A DNA stretch of 64,000 nucleotides from Prosthecobacter gellanilyticus (lineage in GTDB: Bacteria; Verrucomicrobiota; Verrucomicrobiia; Verrucomicrobiales; Verrucomicrobiaceae), in the NCBI RefSeq assembly GCF_007992435.1, contig NZ_BKAG01000008.1, forward strand, positions 62,001 through 126,000, given 5' to 3'. A program made the position numbers and the translations under genes. Numbering within the stretch: the stretch's first letter is position 1; each line of letters opens with the position of its first letter. The notes beneath the pieces were generated by a model, which was not told the DNA's origin, ran no database searches, and worked only from the letters and a program-made list of their open reading frames with translations. Shown piece by piece: positions 45,479-53,629 of the stretch.

Positions 45479-47992
45479 CTAGGTGTCTGTGGGCTTCTTG
45501 CGCCTGCGGAACGGTGGCTTCTCGTAGAAGCGGAGTTTTCTGGGTGGTGCAGACTCGGAGGGAGATTCTGGTGGAGGTCCTGGCTGCGGAGCTTTGCCGG
45601 GCTTGGAAGGCGGCGGTGCGGCTTTCCCGCGCCGGTCACTGGTCCTCTCGGGTGGTGGGCCAGACCTGGCTGGGGCTGGGTTGGTCTTGGCTGGAGCGCG
45701 ACCTGCCTTGGCGGGTGGCGCACCTACCTTGCCATGGGATTGGTTAGGCCTGGCAACGGGTTCGCTGAACCTCCGGGAGGGTGCGTTTGACCTGGCAGGC
45801 GGACCAGACCTCGCTGGCTGCGTGCTGTGCAGGGCAGCTGACTGGGTCGACCTTGCGGGAGGTGACGCCTGCGTTGACACAGGACGATTCGTCAGGCTGA
45901 AGTCCACCTGCTTCTTCAGACGGTCGATTCGATAGATCTGCACGGTCACACGATCCCCGAGCTTGATGATGCGGCGTGAATGCCGGCCCACCAGATAACC
46001 GCGGGATTGATCGAGGGTGAAGAAGTCATCCGGAATGGCGGAGAGCGGCACGAGACCGCTCATGCCCAGATCTGACACATCCACGAAGAACCCGAAGTTC
46101 CGCACATCCGTCACCAGGGCGGAGTAGGGCTGCGGCTTCTTCGAATTCATCTGAGATTCGAGGTAAGCGTAGAGCTTGACCTCCTTGCTGTCGCGCTCGG
46201 CATCCGAGCTGTTCTTCTCCGTGAGGCTGATATGCTCGGCGATCTCCTTGGCCACGCTGACTTGCAGCGGCACCTTGTCAAAGAGCGCACGATGCACCAC
46301 GAGATCCGCATAGCGGCGGATCGGAGAGGTGAAGTGCGTGTACTTCTTTTTGGCTAGGCCATAGTGCCCGAGCGGCTCGACCGCATAGCGGGCGCGCATC
46401 ATGGACTTCAGGAAGCCGATCTTCAGCGCATCGCCAATGGGCAGGGTGCCCAGCTTGGCCAGCAGCTTCTGCACTTCGGGGCGATGATTCAGGTCACCGC
46501 ACTGGATGCGGTGGCTGAGGACATCTTCGCGGTAGTCATTCAAGCGCTTCTCCTTCGGTGACTCATGCACGCGATACACCGCCGGGATGTCGAGCTGCAT
46601 CAGACGCCCCGCCACGGCCTCGTTCGCGAGCAGCATGTACTCCTCGATCAACTGGTGGGAGATATCGTTCTCGATGCGCTCAATGCGAATGACCTTGCCC
46701 GTTTCATCCAGGCGGATCTTGTTCTCCGGGAAGTCGAGATCCAATGAACCGTTGGCGAAGCGATGCTCGCGGATCTTCTGCGCCATGGCATTGGCATCAT
46801 GCAGCATCTGCTCGATCTCGCCCTGAGGCGGACGTTGCAGCGCGGCGAAGGCTTCCTTGTAGGTGAAGCGGCGCTTCGAGTGAATCACGGAAGGGTAGAA
46901 CTTCGAGCTGATGACCTTGCCAGCATCACTCAGCACAAATTCCACGCATTTGGTTAAGCGGTCGATGCCTGGCTTCAGCGAGCAGAGCTCGTTGCTCAAG
47001 GCTTCAGGCAGCATCGGGATCACCCGATCCACGAGGTAGGTCGAGTTGCCGCGCTTCTTCGCCTCGATGTCCAGCGGGCTGCCGGGCTTTACGTAATGCG
47101 AGACATCGGCGATGTGCACCCAGAGGCGCCAGTCGCGGCCCTGTCGTTGCAGGCAGATGGCATCATCGAAGTCTCGGGCATCATCGGGGTCGATGGTGAT
47201 CACATTGTGGGACCGGCAGTCCACACGATCACGGCATTCGTCAGCACTCGGCTGGTTGTCAGGCCGTGATTTCGCGATGGCGTTCGCCTCGGCGAGCACG
47301 TTTTTCGGGAAGTGCAGGTTCAGATCGTAGTGACGGATCACCGAGAGCATGTCCACACCCTCGGCATCGGGCGATCCGAGCACCTCGATGATTTCGCCCT
47401 CTGGTGGCACATGGCGGGATTCCCATTCGAGAATCTCCACGACGACCTTGTCACCGATATTGGCCTGGCGGCCGACATCGCGTGGTGGCGGCACATGCAC
47501 AGCGCTGGGAAGACGCGGATCATCCGGTGTGACGAAGAGGAACTGGCGTCCCTTGTTCAGCGTGCCAACGAACTGTTTGCGACCTCTCTCGAGGATGCGC
47601 ACGACCGCGCCGGTTTGATCCTGCGGGCTGTCCTTCTTCAAAAAGCCGCGTGGGCGGACATCGATGCGGACGAGCACACGATCTCCATGAAGGGCGGTAT
47701 CAGTGGCGCTCTCGGGGATGCCGATTTCGCCAATGCCGGGTTTGTCTGGCTGCACGAAGCCGCGGCCGCCGCGGGTGATCTGAATCACACCTGGGATGAG
47801 GTCGGCCTCGCTGGAGACGATGAAGCGGTTGCCCTTCGTTCGCACGATGAGGCCGCGCTGCACCATGCTCTTGAGGTGGTGCTGGAGTTCTTGTTGCTGT
47901 CCGGGTTGAAGTTCCAGAAGGCGGATCAACTGCGGGACGTTCGACGGCGTGTAATCGGGGTGCCCGAGCAGTCGGAGAATGGTTTGTTCCAT
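45479..47992 (-). CDS. rnr: Ribonuclease R (RNB family 3'-5' exoribonuclease)
   Basis: 837 residues from the ATG at 47992; an in-frame ATG at 48034 would add 14. Order: N-terminal winged-helix (about 1-60), cold-shock domains (about 65-215), RNB catalytic domain with DPDDARDFDDA (268-278), the Asp cluster that binds the catalytic magnesium ions, plus HYGLAKKKYTHFTSPIRRYADL; an S1 domain (about 645-725, NFGFFVDVSDLGMSGLVPLS); and a tail of about 105 residues rich in Pro, Ala, Ser, Arg and Lys. It degrades structured RNA processively in the cytoplasm. Family length is about 710-820. The basic low-complexity tail resembles the Lys-rich tail of E. coli RNase R but is longer and Pro-rich. Confidence in identity is high. 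Confidence 0.95.
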   Translation of the reverse strand: MEQTILRLLGHPDYTPSNVPQLIRLLELQPGQQQELQHHLKSMVQRGLIVRTKGNRFIVSSEADLIPGVIQITRGGRGFVQPDKPGIGEIGIPESATDTALHGDRVLVRIDVRPRGFLKKDSPQDQTGAVVRILERGRKQFVGTLNKGRQFLFVTPDDPRLPSAVHVPPPRDVGRQANIGDKVVVEILEWESRHVPPEGEIIEVLGSPDAEGVDMLSVIRHYDLNLHFPKNVLAEANAIAKSRPDNQPSADECRDRVDCRSHNVITIDPDDARDFDDAICLQRQGRDWRLWVHIADVSHYVKPGSPLDIEAKKRGNSTYLVDRVIPMLPEALSNELCSLKPGIDRLTKCVEFVLSDAGKVISSKFYPSVIHSKRRFTYKEAFAALQRPPQGEIEQMLHDANAMAQKIREHRFANGSLDLDFPENKIRLDETGKVIRIERIENDISHQLIEEYMLLANEAVAGRLMQLDIPAVYRVHESPKEKRLNDYREDVLSHRIQCGDLNHRPEVQKLLAKLGTLPIGDALKIGFLKSMMRARYAVEPLGHYGLAKKKYTHFTSPIRRYADLVVHRALFDKVPLQVSVAKEIAEHISLTEKNSSDAERDSKEVKLYAYLESQMNSKKPQPYSALVTDVRNFGFFVDVSDLGMSGLVPLSAIPDDFFTLDQSRGYLVGRHSRRIIKLGDRVTVQIYRIDRLKKQVDFSLTNRPVSTQASPPARSTQSAALHSTQPARSGPPARSNAPSRRFSEPVARPNQSHGKVGAPPAKAGRAPAKTNPAPARSGPPPERTSDRRGKAAPPPSKPGKAPQPGPPPESPSESAPPRKLRFYEKPPFRRRKKPTDT

Positions 47993-48149
47993 ATATATGG
48001 TTGGGAATATGACACTGCCCGGTGCTTTGCGCATCCAATACTGTGTCAGTGAATGGTTTGAGTTAGACCTGAATGGGTCTGGGGTTGGTTCTAGTTCGAG
48101 TTATCGCATCTCCTGCTGGCGTGGCGAGGCCGCGTGGGTTTGTTGAGGC

Positions 48150-49568
48150 ATGGCCGCACCTTCCTTCAACCGCCGTTCCTTCCTTCATTCCGCGCTCGCC
48201 GGCACTGCTGTGTCCGGCCTGAATGCCGCGCCTGCGGCCTTGGCGAACGAACATTACTTCGATGAGCCTGCGCAGAAGCTGGAGCTGAATGATGATGCGG
48301 ATGTGATTGTGTGTGGCGCGGGACCCGCGGGGATCGCCGCAGCCATCACAGCGGCACATGCTGGCGCACGCACACGGTTGTTTGAGGTGCATGGGTGCCT
48401 CGGCGGCGTGTGGACAGCAGGATTGCTGACCTACATCTTTGATTTCGACAAACCGGGACTCACGCGTGAACTCACAAAGCGCCTGGATGAACGGGATGCC
48501 CGACGAAACCAGAATCCGAGCCGCTTTGTCTATGAGCCGGAAGAAATGAAAGTGCTGCTAGAGGAGATGTGTGTGGAGGCAGGCGTGAAATTTCAAATGC
48601 ATACGCGTGTCTCCGCAGCGTTCCGTGAAGGAAACAGACTGCGCACTATCATTACCGAGTCGAAGGCCGGTCGTCAAGCCTGGCGTGCGCCGATCTTCAT
48701 CGACACCACCGGTGATGGTGATCTTGGTGCTCAAGCAGGATGCGGCTGGGATGTGGGGCAGGCGAAGGAATGTCCCTGCCAGCCGATGACGATGAATGCG
48801 CTCGCCGTGGTGAAGGATGCGAAGGCAATCGCGCAGTTCACCTCCTTCAATGGCACGGATGAATTCAACGGTCCCAGCGGCCATCTCACCTGCGTGGAAG
48901 CCTTCAAGCAAGAGCTCAAGCGCGCGGGCATCGAGACCTCCTATGGTCACCCAACCATCTTTCCGGTCAGGGATGATCTGGTGATGCTCATGCTTAACCA
49001 TGAGTATGGCATCAAGCCCTGGGATGCCGCTGCGATCAGCGAGGCCACGGTGCGTTCACGCGCGGAAGTGTTCCGCGTCATGCGCGCTTTGCGGAAGCTT
49101 GGTGGCGTGTGGGAAGATCTGCAGATCGCCGCCACGGCGGAGCAGATCGGCGTGCGTGATGGCCGCCGAATCCATGGTCGCTACGCTGTGACGCGGCAGG
49201 ATCTGATCGAAGGCGCACGGCAGGAGGATGCCGTGGCACGCGTGACCTTTGGCGTGGACATCCATGCGGATTCCAAGAAGACCAATGAGTCCGAGCCCAT
49301 CAGCCACAGTGATTTCAAGATGAAACCCTATGACATCCCGCTGCGTGCCTTGATCGCGAAAGATGTGGATGGGTTGATGATGGCAGGTCGCTGCATCAGC
49401 GGAGATTTCATTGCGCATGCGAGCTATCGCGTGACCGGCAACTCCGTGGCGATGGGTGAGGCGGCGGGTGTCGTCGCGGCGCTTGCGGCGAAGTCGAGGC
49501 GACTGCCGCATGATGTCGAGTGGAGCGAAGGCGCGAAGAAGCTGGCAGAGATGGGACAGAGGGTGTGA
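48150..49568 (+). CDS. Exported FAD-dependent oxidoreductase
   Basis: 472 residues. The N-terminus (FNRRSFLHSALAGTAVSG) looks like a Tat signal, suggesting export of a folded flavoprotein. Rossmann motif VCGAGPAGIAAAITAAHAGA (Gly56, Gly58, Gly61) is followed by LFEVHGCLGGVWTAGLL, typical of the FAD_oxidored family common in Planctomycetes and Verrucomicrobia. The C-terminal second FAD-contact motif is present (GLMMAGRCISGDFIAHASYR). The substrate is unknown; family members are often near polysaccharide-degradation genes. It diverges from RNase R and stands alone. A weak GAGG sits very close to the ATG. Confidence 0.85.
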   Translation: MAAPSFNRRSFLHSALAGTAVSGLNAAPAALANEHYFDEPAQKLELNDDADVIVCGAGPAGIAAAITAAHAGARTRLFEVHGCLGGVWTAGLLTYIFDFDKPGLTRELTKRLDERDARRNQNPSRFVYEPEEMKVLLEEMCVEAGVKFQMHTRVSAAFREGNRLRTIITESKAGRQAWRAPIFIDTTGDGDLGAQAGCGWDVGQAKECPCQPMTMNALAVVKDAKAIAQFTSFNGTDEFNGPSGHLTCVEAFKQELKRAGIETSYGHPTIFPVRDDLVMLMLNHEYGIKPWDAAAISEATVRSRAEVFRVMRALRKLGGVWEDLQIAATAEQIGVRDGRRIHGRYAVTRQDLIEGARQEDAVARVTFGVDIHADSKKTNESEPISHSDFKMKPYDIPLRALIAKDVDGLMMAGRCISGDFIAHASYRVTGNSVAMGEAAGVVAALAAKSRRLPHDVEWSEGAKKLAEMGQRV

Positions 49569-49574
49569 TCCCAT

Positions 49575-49770
49575 GGAGCGCGGATCTCCGAATCCGCAGC
49601 AGGGTCGAACGCAGGGAAGGTTGAAACCCTTCTCCAGTGCCTCCTTCGAAATTGGTTAGGCCTGGGGCGTTTGCGTGCGCCCTAGCAGATGCGCTGTTTC
49701 GTCAGTATGTGGTGATGCTCAGGACGCTGGCTGCGTGCTCACCGGCTGCGGATTCGGAGATCCGCGCTCC
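49575..49770. repeat. REP-like pair: 26-bp perfect inverted arms around 144 nt
   Basis: The 26 bases at 49575-49600 are the exact reverse complement of 49745-49770. Each arm also holds its own hairpin, GCGGAT-CTCCGA-ATCCGC (6-bp stem). The layout resembles paired REP sequences. It fills the gap between the convergent oxidoreductase and OsmC genes. The core carries no evident gene. Confidence 0.7.
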
Positions 49771-49789
49771 ACGGATGCTGCCGCGAGTG

Positions 49790-50248
49790 CTACGCGGCCA
49801 CGACGACTTCAGTCTTGATTGAATTCGCGATGAAGCACTCTTCGTGGGCCTTGTGATGCAGATGGGCTACCTCTTCAGCAGAAGGTGGCTTCGAACCCTT
49901 CCACACAATTTTCGGATGCAAATTCACGCGGCTGATCCAGAGCTTGCCGCGCTCGTTCTTGGTCATCTCACCTTCGGCGTGGTCTTCGTAGCTTTGAGGC
50001 TCGAAGCCAGCATCAAGGGAGACGTGAAGGAACCAGAGCATGTGGCAGCTCGAGACGGAGGCAACGAAGGCTTCTTCGGGATCGACACCTGCGGGATTGG
50101 ACCACGGGGCAGGGACGATATTCGGAGACGGCGAGCCGGGAACCACGGCACCGCCATCGAACTCCCACGTGTGCTCGCGGGAGTATCGGCGCTGAAGGAA
50201 ATCAGGGCCGGTGTTTTGCCAGCGGATGATGGCGGTGTGAGATGACAT
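49790..50248 (-). CDS. OsmC-family protein
   Basis: 152 residues. The two conserved cysteines of the OsmC/Ohr fold are present: Cys68 in DPEEAFVASVSSCHMLWFL and Cys138 in HHKAHEECFIANSIKTEV. In family members they reduce organic or hydrogen peroxides, resolved by lipoyl or thiol donors. Length is normal for OsmC (about 140-150). Cytoplasmic. It starts 6 nt after the stop of the aminotransferase gene upstream, so both are on one transcript, although no functional link is obvious. Confidence 0.88.
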   Translation of the reverse strand: MSSHTAIIRWQNTGPDFLQRRYSREHTWEFDGGAVVPGSPSPNIVPAPWSNPAGVDPEEAFVASVSSCHMLWFLHVSLDAGFEPQSYEDHAEGEMTKNERGKLWISRVNLHPKIVWKGSKPPSAEEVAHLHHKAHEECFIANSIKTEVVVAA

Positions 50249-50254
50249 GAAGGA

Positions 50255-51442
50255 TCAAAGCCAGCTCGCGATGGCGGCGACGACCTCCAGGCGCTGGGCC
50301 TCGGTGAGCTCGCCGTAGATTGGGATGCTGAGCACTTCACCAGCGAGGCGGTGCGAGATCTCGCAGCCGGCACGGGAGGTGGCGGGGAGATCGGCGAAGC
50401 ACTGCTGCTGGTCGAGCGTGACGGGGTAATACACTTCGCAGCCGATCTTGTGGGCCTGGAGATGTGCCAGGAGGGAGTCGCGTTTGCCTTCACCGATGAC
50501 ACGCAGGGTGAACTGGTTCCAGATATGGTCGTTGTGCGCGTAGCTGACGGGCAGGACAATCTTTGCGTTATTGGCGGCGAGCCAGGCATCCTGCGTGGCG
50601 GTGCATTTGCAGTGCGCGGGATCAGCCTGGACCACGCCCGGGAGCTTCAGCAGCTCGGCGGTGTAGTGGGTGGCGTTGCGCTGGCGCTCGGAGGTGTATT
50701 GCGCATAGCGCTTCACCTTCACGCTGAGCAGGGCGCACTGCAGGGTGTCCATGCGGAAATTGCCGCCGACGTATTGGTGGTAGTATTTGGGCTTCGCGCC
50801 GTGATTGCGCAGCACGCGGGCGAACTCGGCGAGGCCGTCGTCATTGGTGACGAGCATGCCGCCATCACCGAAGCCACCGAGGTTCTTGCTGGGGAAGAAG
50901 CTGTAAGTGCCGAAGTCGCCCATGGTGCCGGACTGGCGGCCTTTGTATTGGGAACCGATGGACTGCGCGGCGTCTTCGATGACGCGCAGATTGTGCTCTT
51001 TGGCGAGGGCCAGGATGGGATCCATATCGGCGCACTGGCCGAAGAGATGCACGGGGATGATGGCCTTCGTTTTCGGGGTGATCTTGGCCTTCGCGTCGTT
51101 CACGTCGAGGTTGAAGCAGACAGGGCAGATGTCCGTGAAAACAGGAACGGCGCCGAGGCGCGAGACGGCACCGGCGGTGGCGAAAAAGGTGAAGGCAGGG
51201 CAGAGCACTTCATCGCCCGGCTTGATGTCCAGGGCCATGAGGGCCAGGAGCAGGGCATCCGTGCCGGAAGACACGGCCAGCGCGTGCTTGGCACCGGTCA
51301 TGGCGGCGATCTCTTTTTCAAAGGTCTCCATCTCCGGTCCCATGATGAACCGGCCATGCTTCAGCACCTGGGTGAAGGCGGCCTGGAGTTCGGATTCGAG
51401 GGGGGAGTTCTGGGCGTTGACGTCGAGAAGGGGGACGGGCAT
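50255..51442 (-). CDS. DegT/DnrJ/EryC1/StrS-family PLP aminotransferase
   Basis: 395 residues from the ATG at 51442 (MPVPLLDVNAQNSPLES). Hallmarks: GRFIMGPEMETFEKE, AVSSGTDALLLALMAL (PLP phosphate), CPAFTFFATAGAV, VIEDAAQSIG (Asp157 region, pyridine nitrogen) and SFFPSKNLGGFGDGG with the PLP Lys186. These enzymes transaminate nucleotide-linked ketosugars for surface glycans or modified sugars. I rejected a 51-residue longer start at 51595 because it is translated through palindromic repeats. No sugar-nucleotide partner genes are adjacent, so the exact sugar cannot be said. OsmC follows at 6 nt. Confidence 0.9.
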   Translation of the reverse strand: MPVPLLDVNAQNSPLESELQAAFTQVLKHGRFIMGPEMETFEKEIAAMTGAKHALAVSSGTDALLLALMALDIKPGDEVLCPAFTFFATAGAVSRLGAVPVFTDICPVCFNLDVNDAKAKITPKTKAIIPVHLFGQCADMDPILALAKEHNLRVIEDAAQSIGSQYKGRQSGTMGDFGTYSFFPSKNLGGFGDGGMLVTNDDGLAEFARVLRNHGAKPKYYHQYVGGNFRMDTLQCALLSVKVKRYAQYTSERQRNATHYTAELLKLPGVVQADPAHCKCTATQDAWLAANNAKIVLPVSYAHNDHIWNQFTLRVIGEGKRDSLLAHLQAHKIGCEVYYPVTLDQQQCFADLPATSRAGCEISHRLAGEVLSIPIYGELTEAQRLEVVAAIASWL

Positions 51443-51525
51443 GGCGGTTGGGGAAAACGGAGTGAGGGATGTTTGAATGGGAAGGGGCGGGATGCCAGTG
51501 GTTTCCTGATCGATTGGTCTCCCAA

Positions 51526-51704
51526 GCTCCACCCCCATTGGAATGGGGTGGTACGTTTGGGTCTGGGCGTAGAACCCCATTCCAATGGGGTTCAATTCGC
51601 GATGTGCGGGTGAGTTTGAAGCCGCTGGCAGACTTGGAAGTCGTGGGGGCTGTCTGGCCCGGGTGGACTCCTACGCTCCACCCCATTGGAATGGGGTGGT
51701 ACGG
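51526..51704. repeat. Three copies of a palindromic REP-like hairpin
   Basis: CCCCATTGGAATGGGG occurs at 51533-51548 and 51681-51696, and in inverted orientation (CCCCATTCCAATGGGG) at 51575-51590. Each forms a 7-bp stem with a 2-nt turn. Copies one and three share flanks (GCTCCACC before, TGGTACG after). They fill the 263-nt gap between the aminotransferase and GH16-like genes. Confidence 0.8.
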
Positions 51705-51705
51705 T

Positions 51706-52794
51706 TCAAGGCTTCTTCACCGGCTTCCCTTCAGCATCGAAACTGTCGGTGATGTCTTCGGTGAGGATGCCCTTGACGTCGCCGGGGTCGTTGAACTGCC
51801 AGATCTTGATCTGAGCGAAGCGGATGGAGGCGGTTTTCCAGTCGGCGGGGCCGGCCCAGTCGGGAAGCCAGACACCGAGATTGAGCTGGCCGGTCATGCT
51901 GGGGACGAATTTGGTGTTCTCACCGGCGAATTTGCCATCGACCCAATGCCGGGCGATTTTTCCGGCACAGACGGCATAACGATCTTTGCCGAGACGCTTC
52001 AAGGGATTGCCCCAATGCTCCTTGTAGGGCACGGCCTTGTCCTGCACCCAGAAGAAGCCTTCGGCCTCGGCGACCTGGGCATCCGTGACACCTTCGATAG
52101 GGACGAGGTCGGTGTGCCAGTCGGTGGTGTAGGTGTGCCATCTTCCATCGGCAGCGCCAAACACATCGTAGGTGCGGCTGTCGTGCTGCTTGTTCAGGAA
52201 GGTGTTGAACATCGGGGTCTTGAACTGGCCAGCCTTGCCATATTCGGGGAAGTCGATCTCGGACCAGTAGAAGGCGCTGCCCTTGCCCCACTCCTGCAGG
52301 TAGGGATGGTAGAGCGGCTGGGTGTTCGTGAAGTTATCCGCGAGGGATTCATCCACCTTCACCATGCGGTAACCATAGGTCCAGATGGCGGGGACGGTAC
52401 CTGAAGGCGTGGGGCTTTCCGGCGTGCCGATCTGCATGCGCACCTCGAAACGGCCTGAAGCAAAATACTGCTTCGAAACGAGCACACCTCCGACACGGGT
52501 TTTCTTGCCCCACTGACCGGTGACGGGGCCGTCATACTGATCGCCATGCGCCTCACACTGCAGCACGAACTGGCCTAACTCCTTGTCTTCCACGACGGAG
52601 ACATTCTCCGGCACCACGCCATGGTTGCCACCGCCCCATTGCTTGCGCAGGGCATACCAGCGGGCGGGATCGATCTGGCCGGAGGACCAGTCTTCCTCCA
52701 GAGCTAGCTTGGCGGATTCAGGCAGGGCGGGGATGTCCTGCGCGTGAGCGATGCAGGCTGCGGAGAGAAGAGAGATGACCAGTGTCTTGCGCAT
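51706..52794 (-). CDS. Exported GH16-like glycoside hydrolase / LamG-fold protein
   Basis: 362 residues from the ATG at 52794, whose first base is the last base of the upstream stop (TGATG). Signal peptide TLVISLLSAACIAHAQ. The GH16 active-site pattern ExDxxE is present as SEIDFPEYGK (Glu179, Asp181, Glu184), preceded by strands typical of the jelly roll (YFASGRFEVRMQIG, VPAIWTYGY) and followed by DGRWHTYTTDWHTD and the C-terminal FAQIKIWQF. GH16 enzymes cleave beta-1,3/1,4-glucans or galactans such as laminarin, agar or carrageenan; this protein is probably periplasmic or outer-membrane. Overlap with the SGNH gene indicates one operon. Confidence 0.75.
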   Translation of the reverse strand: MRKTLVISLLSAACIAHAQDIPALPESAKLALEEDWSSGQIDPARWYALRKQWGGGNHGVVPENVSVVEDKELGQFVLQCEAHGDQYDGPVTGQWGKKTRVGGVLVSKQYFASGRFEVRMQIGTPESPTPSGTVPAIWTYGYRMVKVDESLADNFTNTQPLYHPYLQEWGKGSAFYWSEIDFPEYGKAGQFKTPMFNTFLNKQHDSRTYDVFGAADGRWHTYTTDWHTDLVPIEGVTDAQVAEAEGFFWVQDKAVPYKEHWGNPLKRLGKDRYAVCAGKIARHWVDGKFAGENTKFVPSMTGQLNLGVWLPDWAGPADWKTASIRFAQIKIWQFNDPGDVKGILTEDITDSFDAEGKPVKKP

Positions 52795-53525
52795 CACTTG
52801 GCGGGAGGCAGGGCTTTGAGGATGGACTCAACGGTCATGTCAGCGAGCAGTTGATAAGCAGGCGCGGTCCAGTGGAAACGGTCACCGCGGGCGAGGCTGC
52901 GCTTGTCCACGAGCAGAGTGTAGAAGTCGTTCACCGGGACGTTCATCTCGGCCATGACTTTGGCGGCCATGCGGTTGTGCTCGATGATGGTGGGATTGAC
53001 CTCAGCGTCGAGTTCCGTGGGTTTGTCCTTCACGGTCACGGGCGTGCTGCTGGCCCAGATGATCTTGGCATTCGGGAGCTTGGCCTTGATGACTTCCACA
53101 TAGGCTTTGGTCAGCGGCTCAAAGGTGCCGGGCTTGATGCGACCTTCTTGCCAGCCGTGCAGGCCCATGTTGAAATGTACGATGTCGTAGGGACCATTCG
53201 CGAGCACGGTGGGGAGGATGTTTTTGTTCAGGTGCTCGGACTGGTTGTAGGGGTTCATCCAGCCATCGACATAGGCTTTGCCATCGAGAGCGGCGATGGT
53301 TTGCTTCAAGTAGCCGCCGAGGATGGAATCGCCGATGAGCAGCACGCGCGGGCGCTTGGGGTCGACGATCTTTGCCTGGTCGAGCTTCCAGCCTTTGCCA
53401 TCGGAGTGCAGTCGCGGATCGGTCTCGACGGCTTCGGGCAGCTTGGTTTTCGGAGCATCAGCGGCGAGGAGAAGACTGGTGAGGGCAAAGAGAGAGGCGC
53501 TGAAGCAGGAGAGGAATTTAGACAT
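52794..53525 (-). CDS. Exported SGNH/GDSL hydrolase
   Basis: 243 residues with a signal peptide ([17 protein letters not shown]). All SGNH blocks are present: [11 protein letters not shown] (Ser67), the central Gly (VDGWMNPYN region), NMGLHGW in the GxND position, and [11 protein letters not shown] with Asp215 and His218. Unlike the protein at 4437-5417, the catalytic set is intact. Such enzymes often remove acetyl or other ester groups from polysaccharides, fitting the GH16-like gene translated from an overlapping start just downstream. Probably periplasmic. Confidence 0.85.
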   Translation of the reverse strand: MSKFLSCFSASLFALTSLLLAADAPKTKLPEAVETDPRLHSDGKGWKLDQAKIVDPKRPRVLLIGDSILGGYLKQTIAALDGKAYVDGWMNPYNQSEHLNKNILPTVLANGPYDIVHFNMGLHGWQEGRIKPGTFEPLTKAYVEVIKAKLPNAKIIWASSTPVTVKDKPTELDAEVNPTIIEHNRMAAKVMAEMNVPVNDFYTLLVDKRSLARGDRFHWTAPAYQLLADMTVESILKALPPAK

Positions 53526-53629
53526 ACAATTAGTTGAGCAACGAAAGGCGTGAGGACACGAAAGCGGACCGCCTTTTAGCGGTCACGCGAAATCGGGAGC
53601 ACAGAATACGGGGATCCGGCGAGGATCAC

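Noticed and set aside
46364-48052. Plus-strand frames within the RNase R gene
   Set aside because: RNase R on the minus strand has complete catalytic motifs throughout; these frames are antisense shadows.
51443-51595. N-terminal extension of the aminotransferase
   Set aside because: These 51 codons run through palindromic repeats (NPIGMG, HPIPMG) and precede the normal family start MPVPLLDVN.
50351-51613. 420-residue plus-strand frame opposite the aminotransferase
   Set aside because: The minus strand encodes a textbook PLP aminotransferase; the plus frame is its compositional shadow.
51526-51704. CRISPR-like repeats
   Set aside because: There are only three copies, with unequal spacing and one inverted; the repeat is a short perfect hairpin without spacer structure and no cas genes are near.
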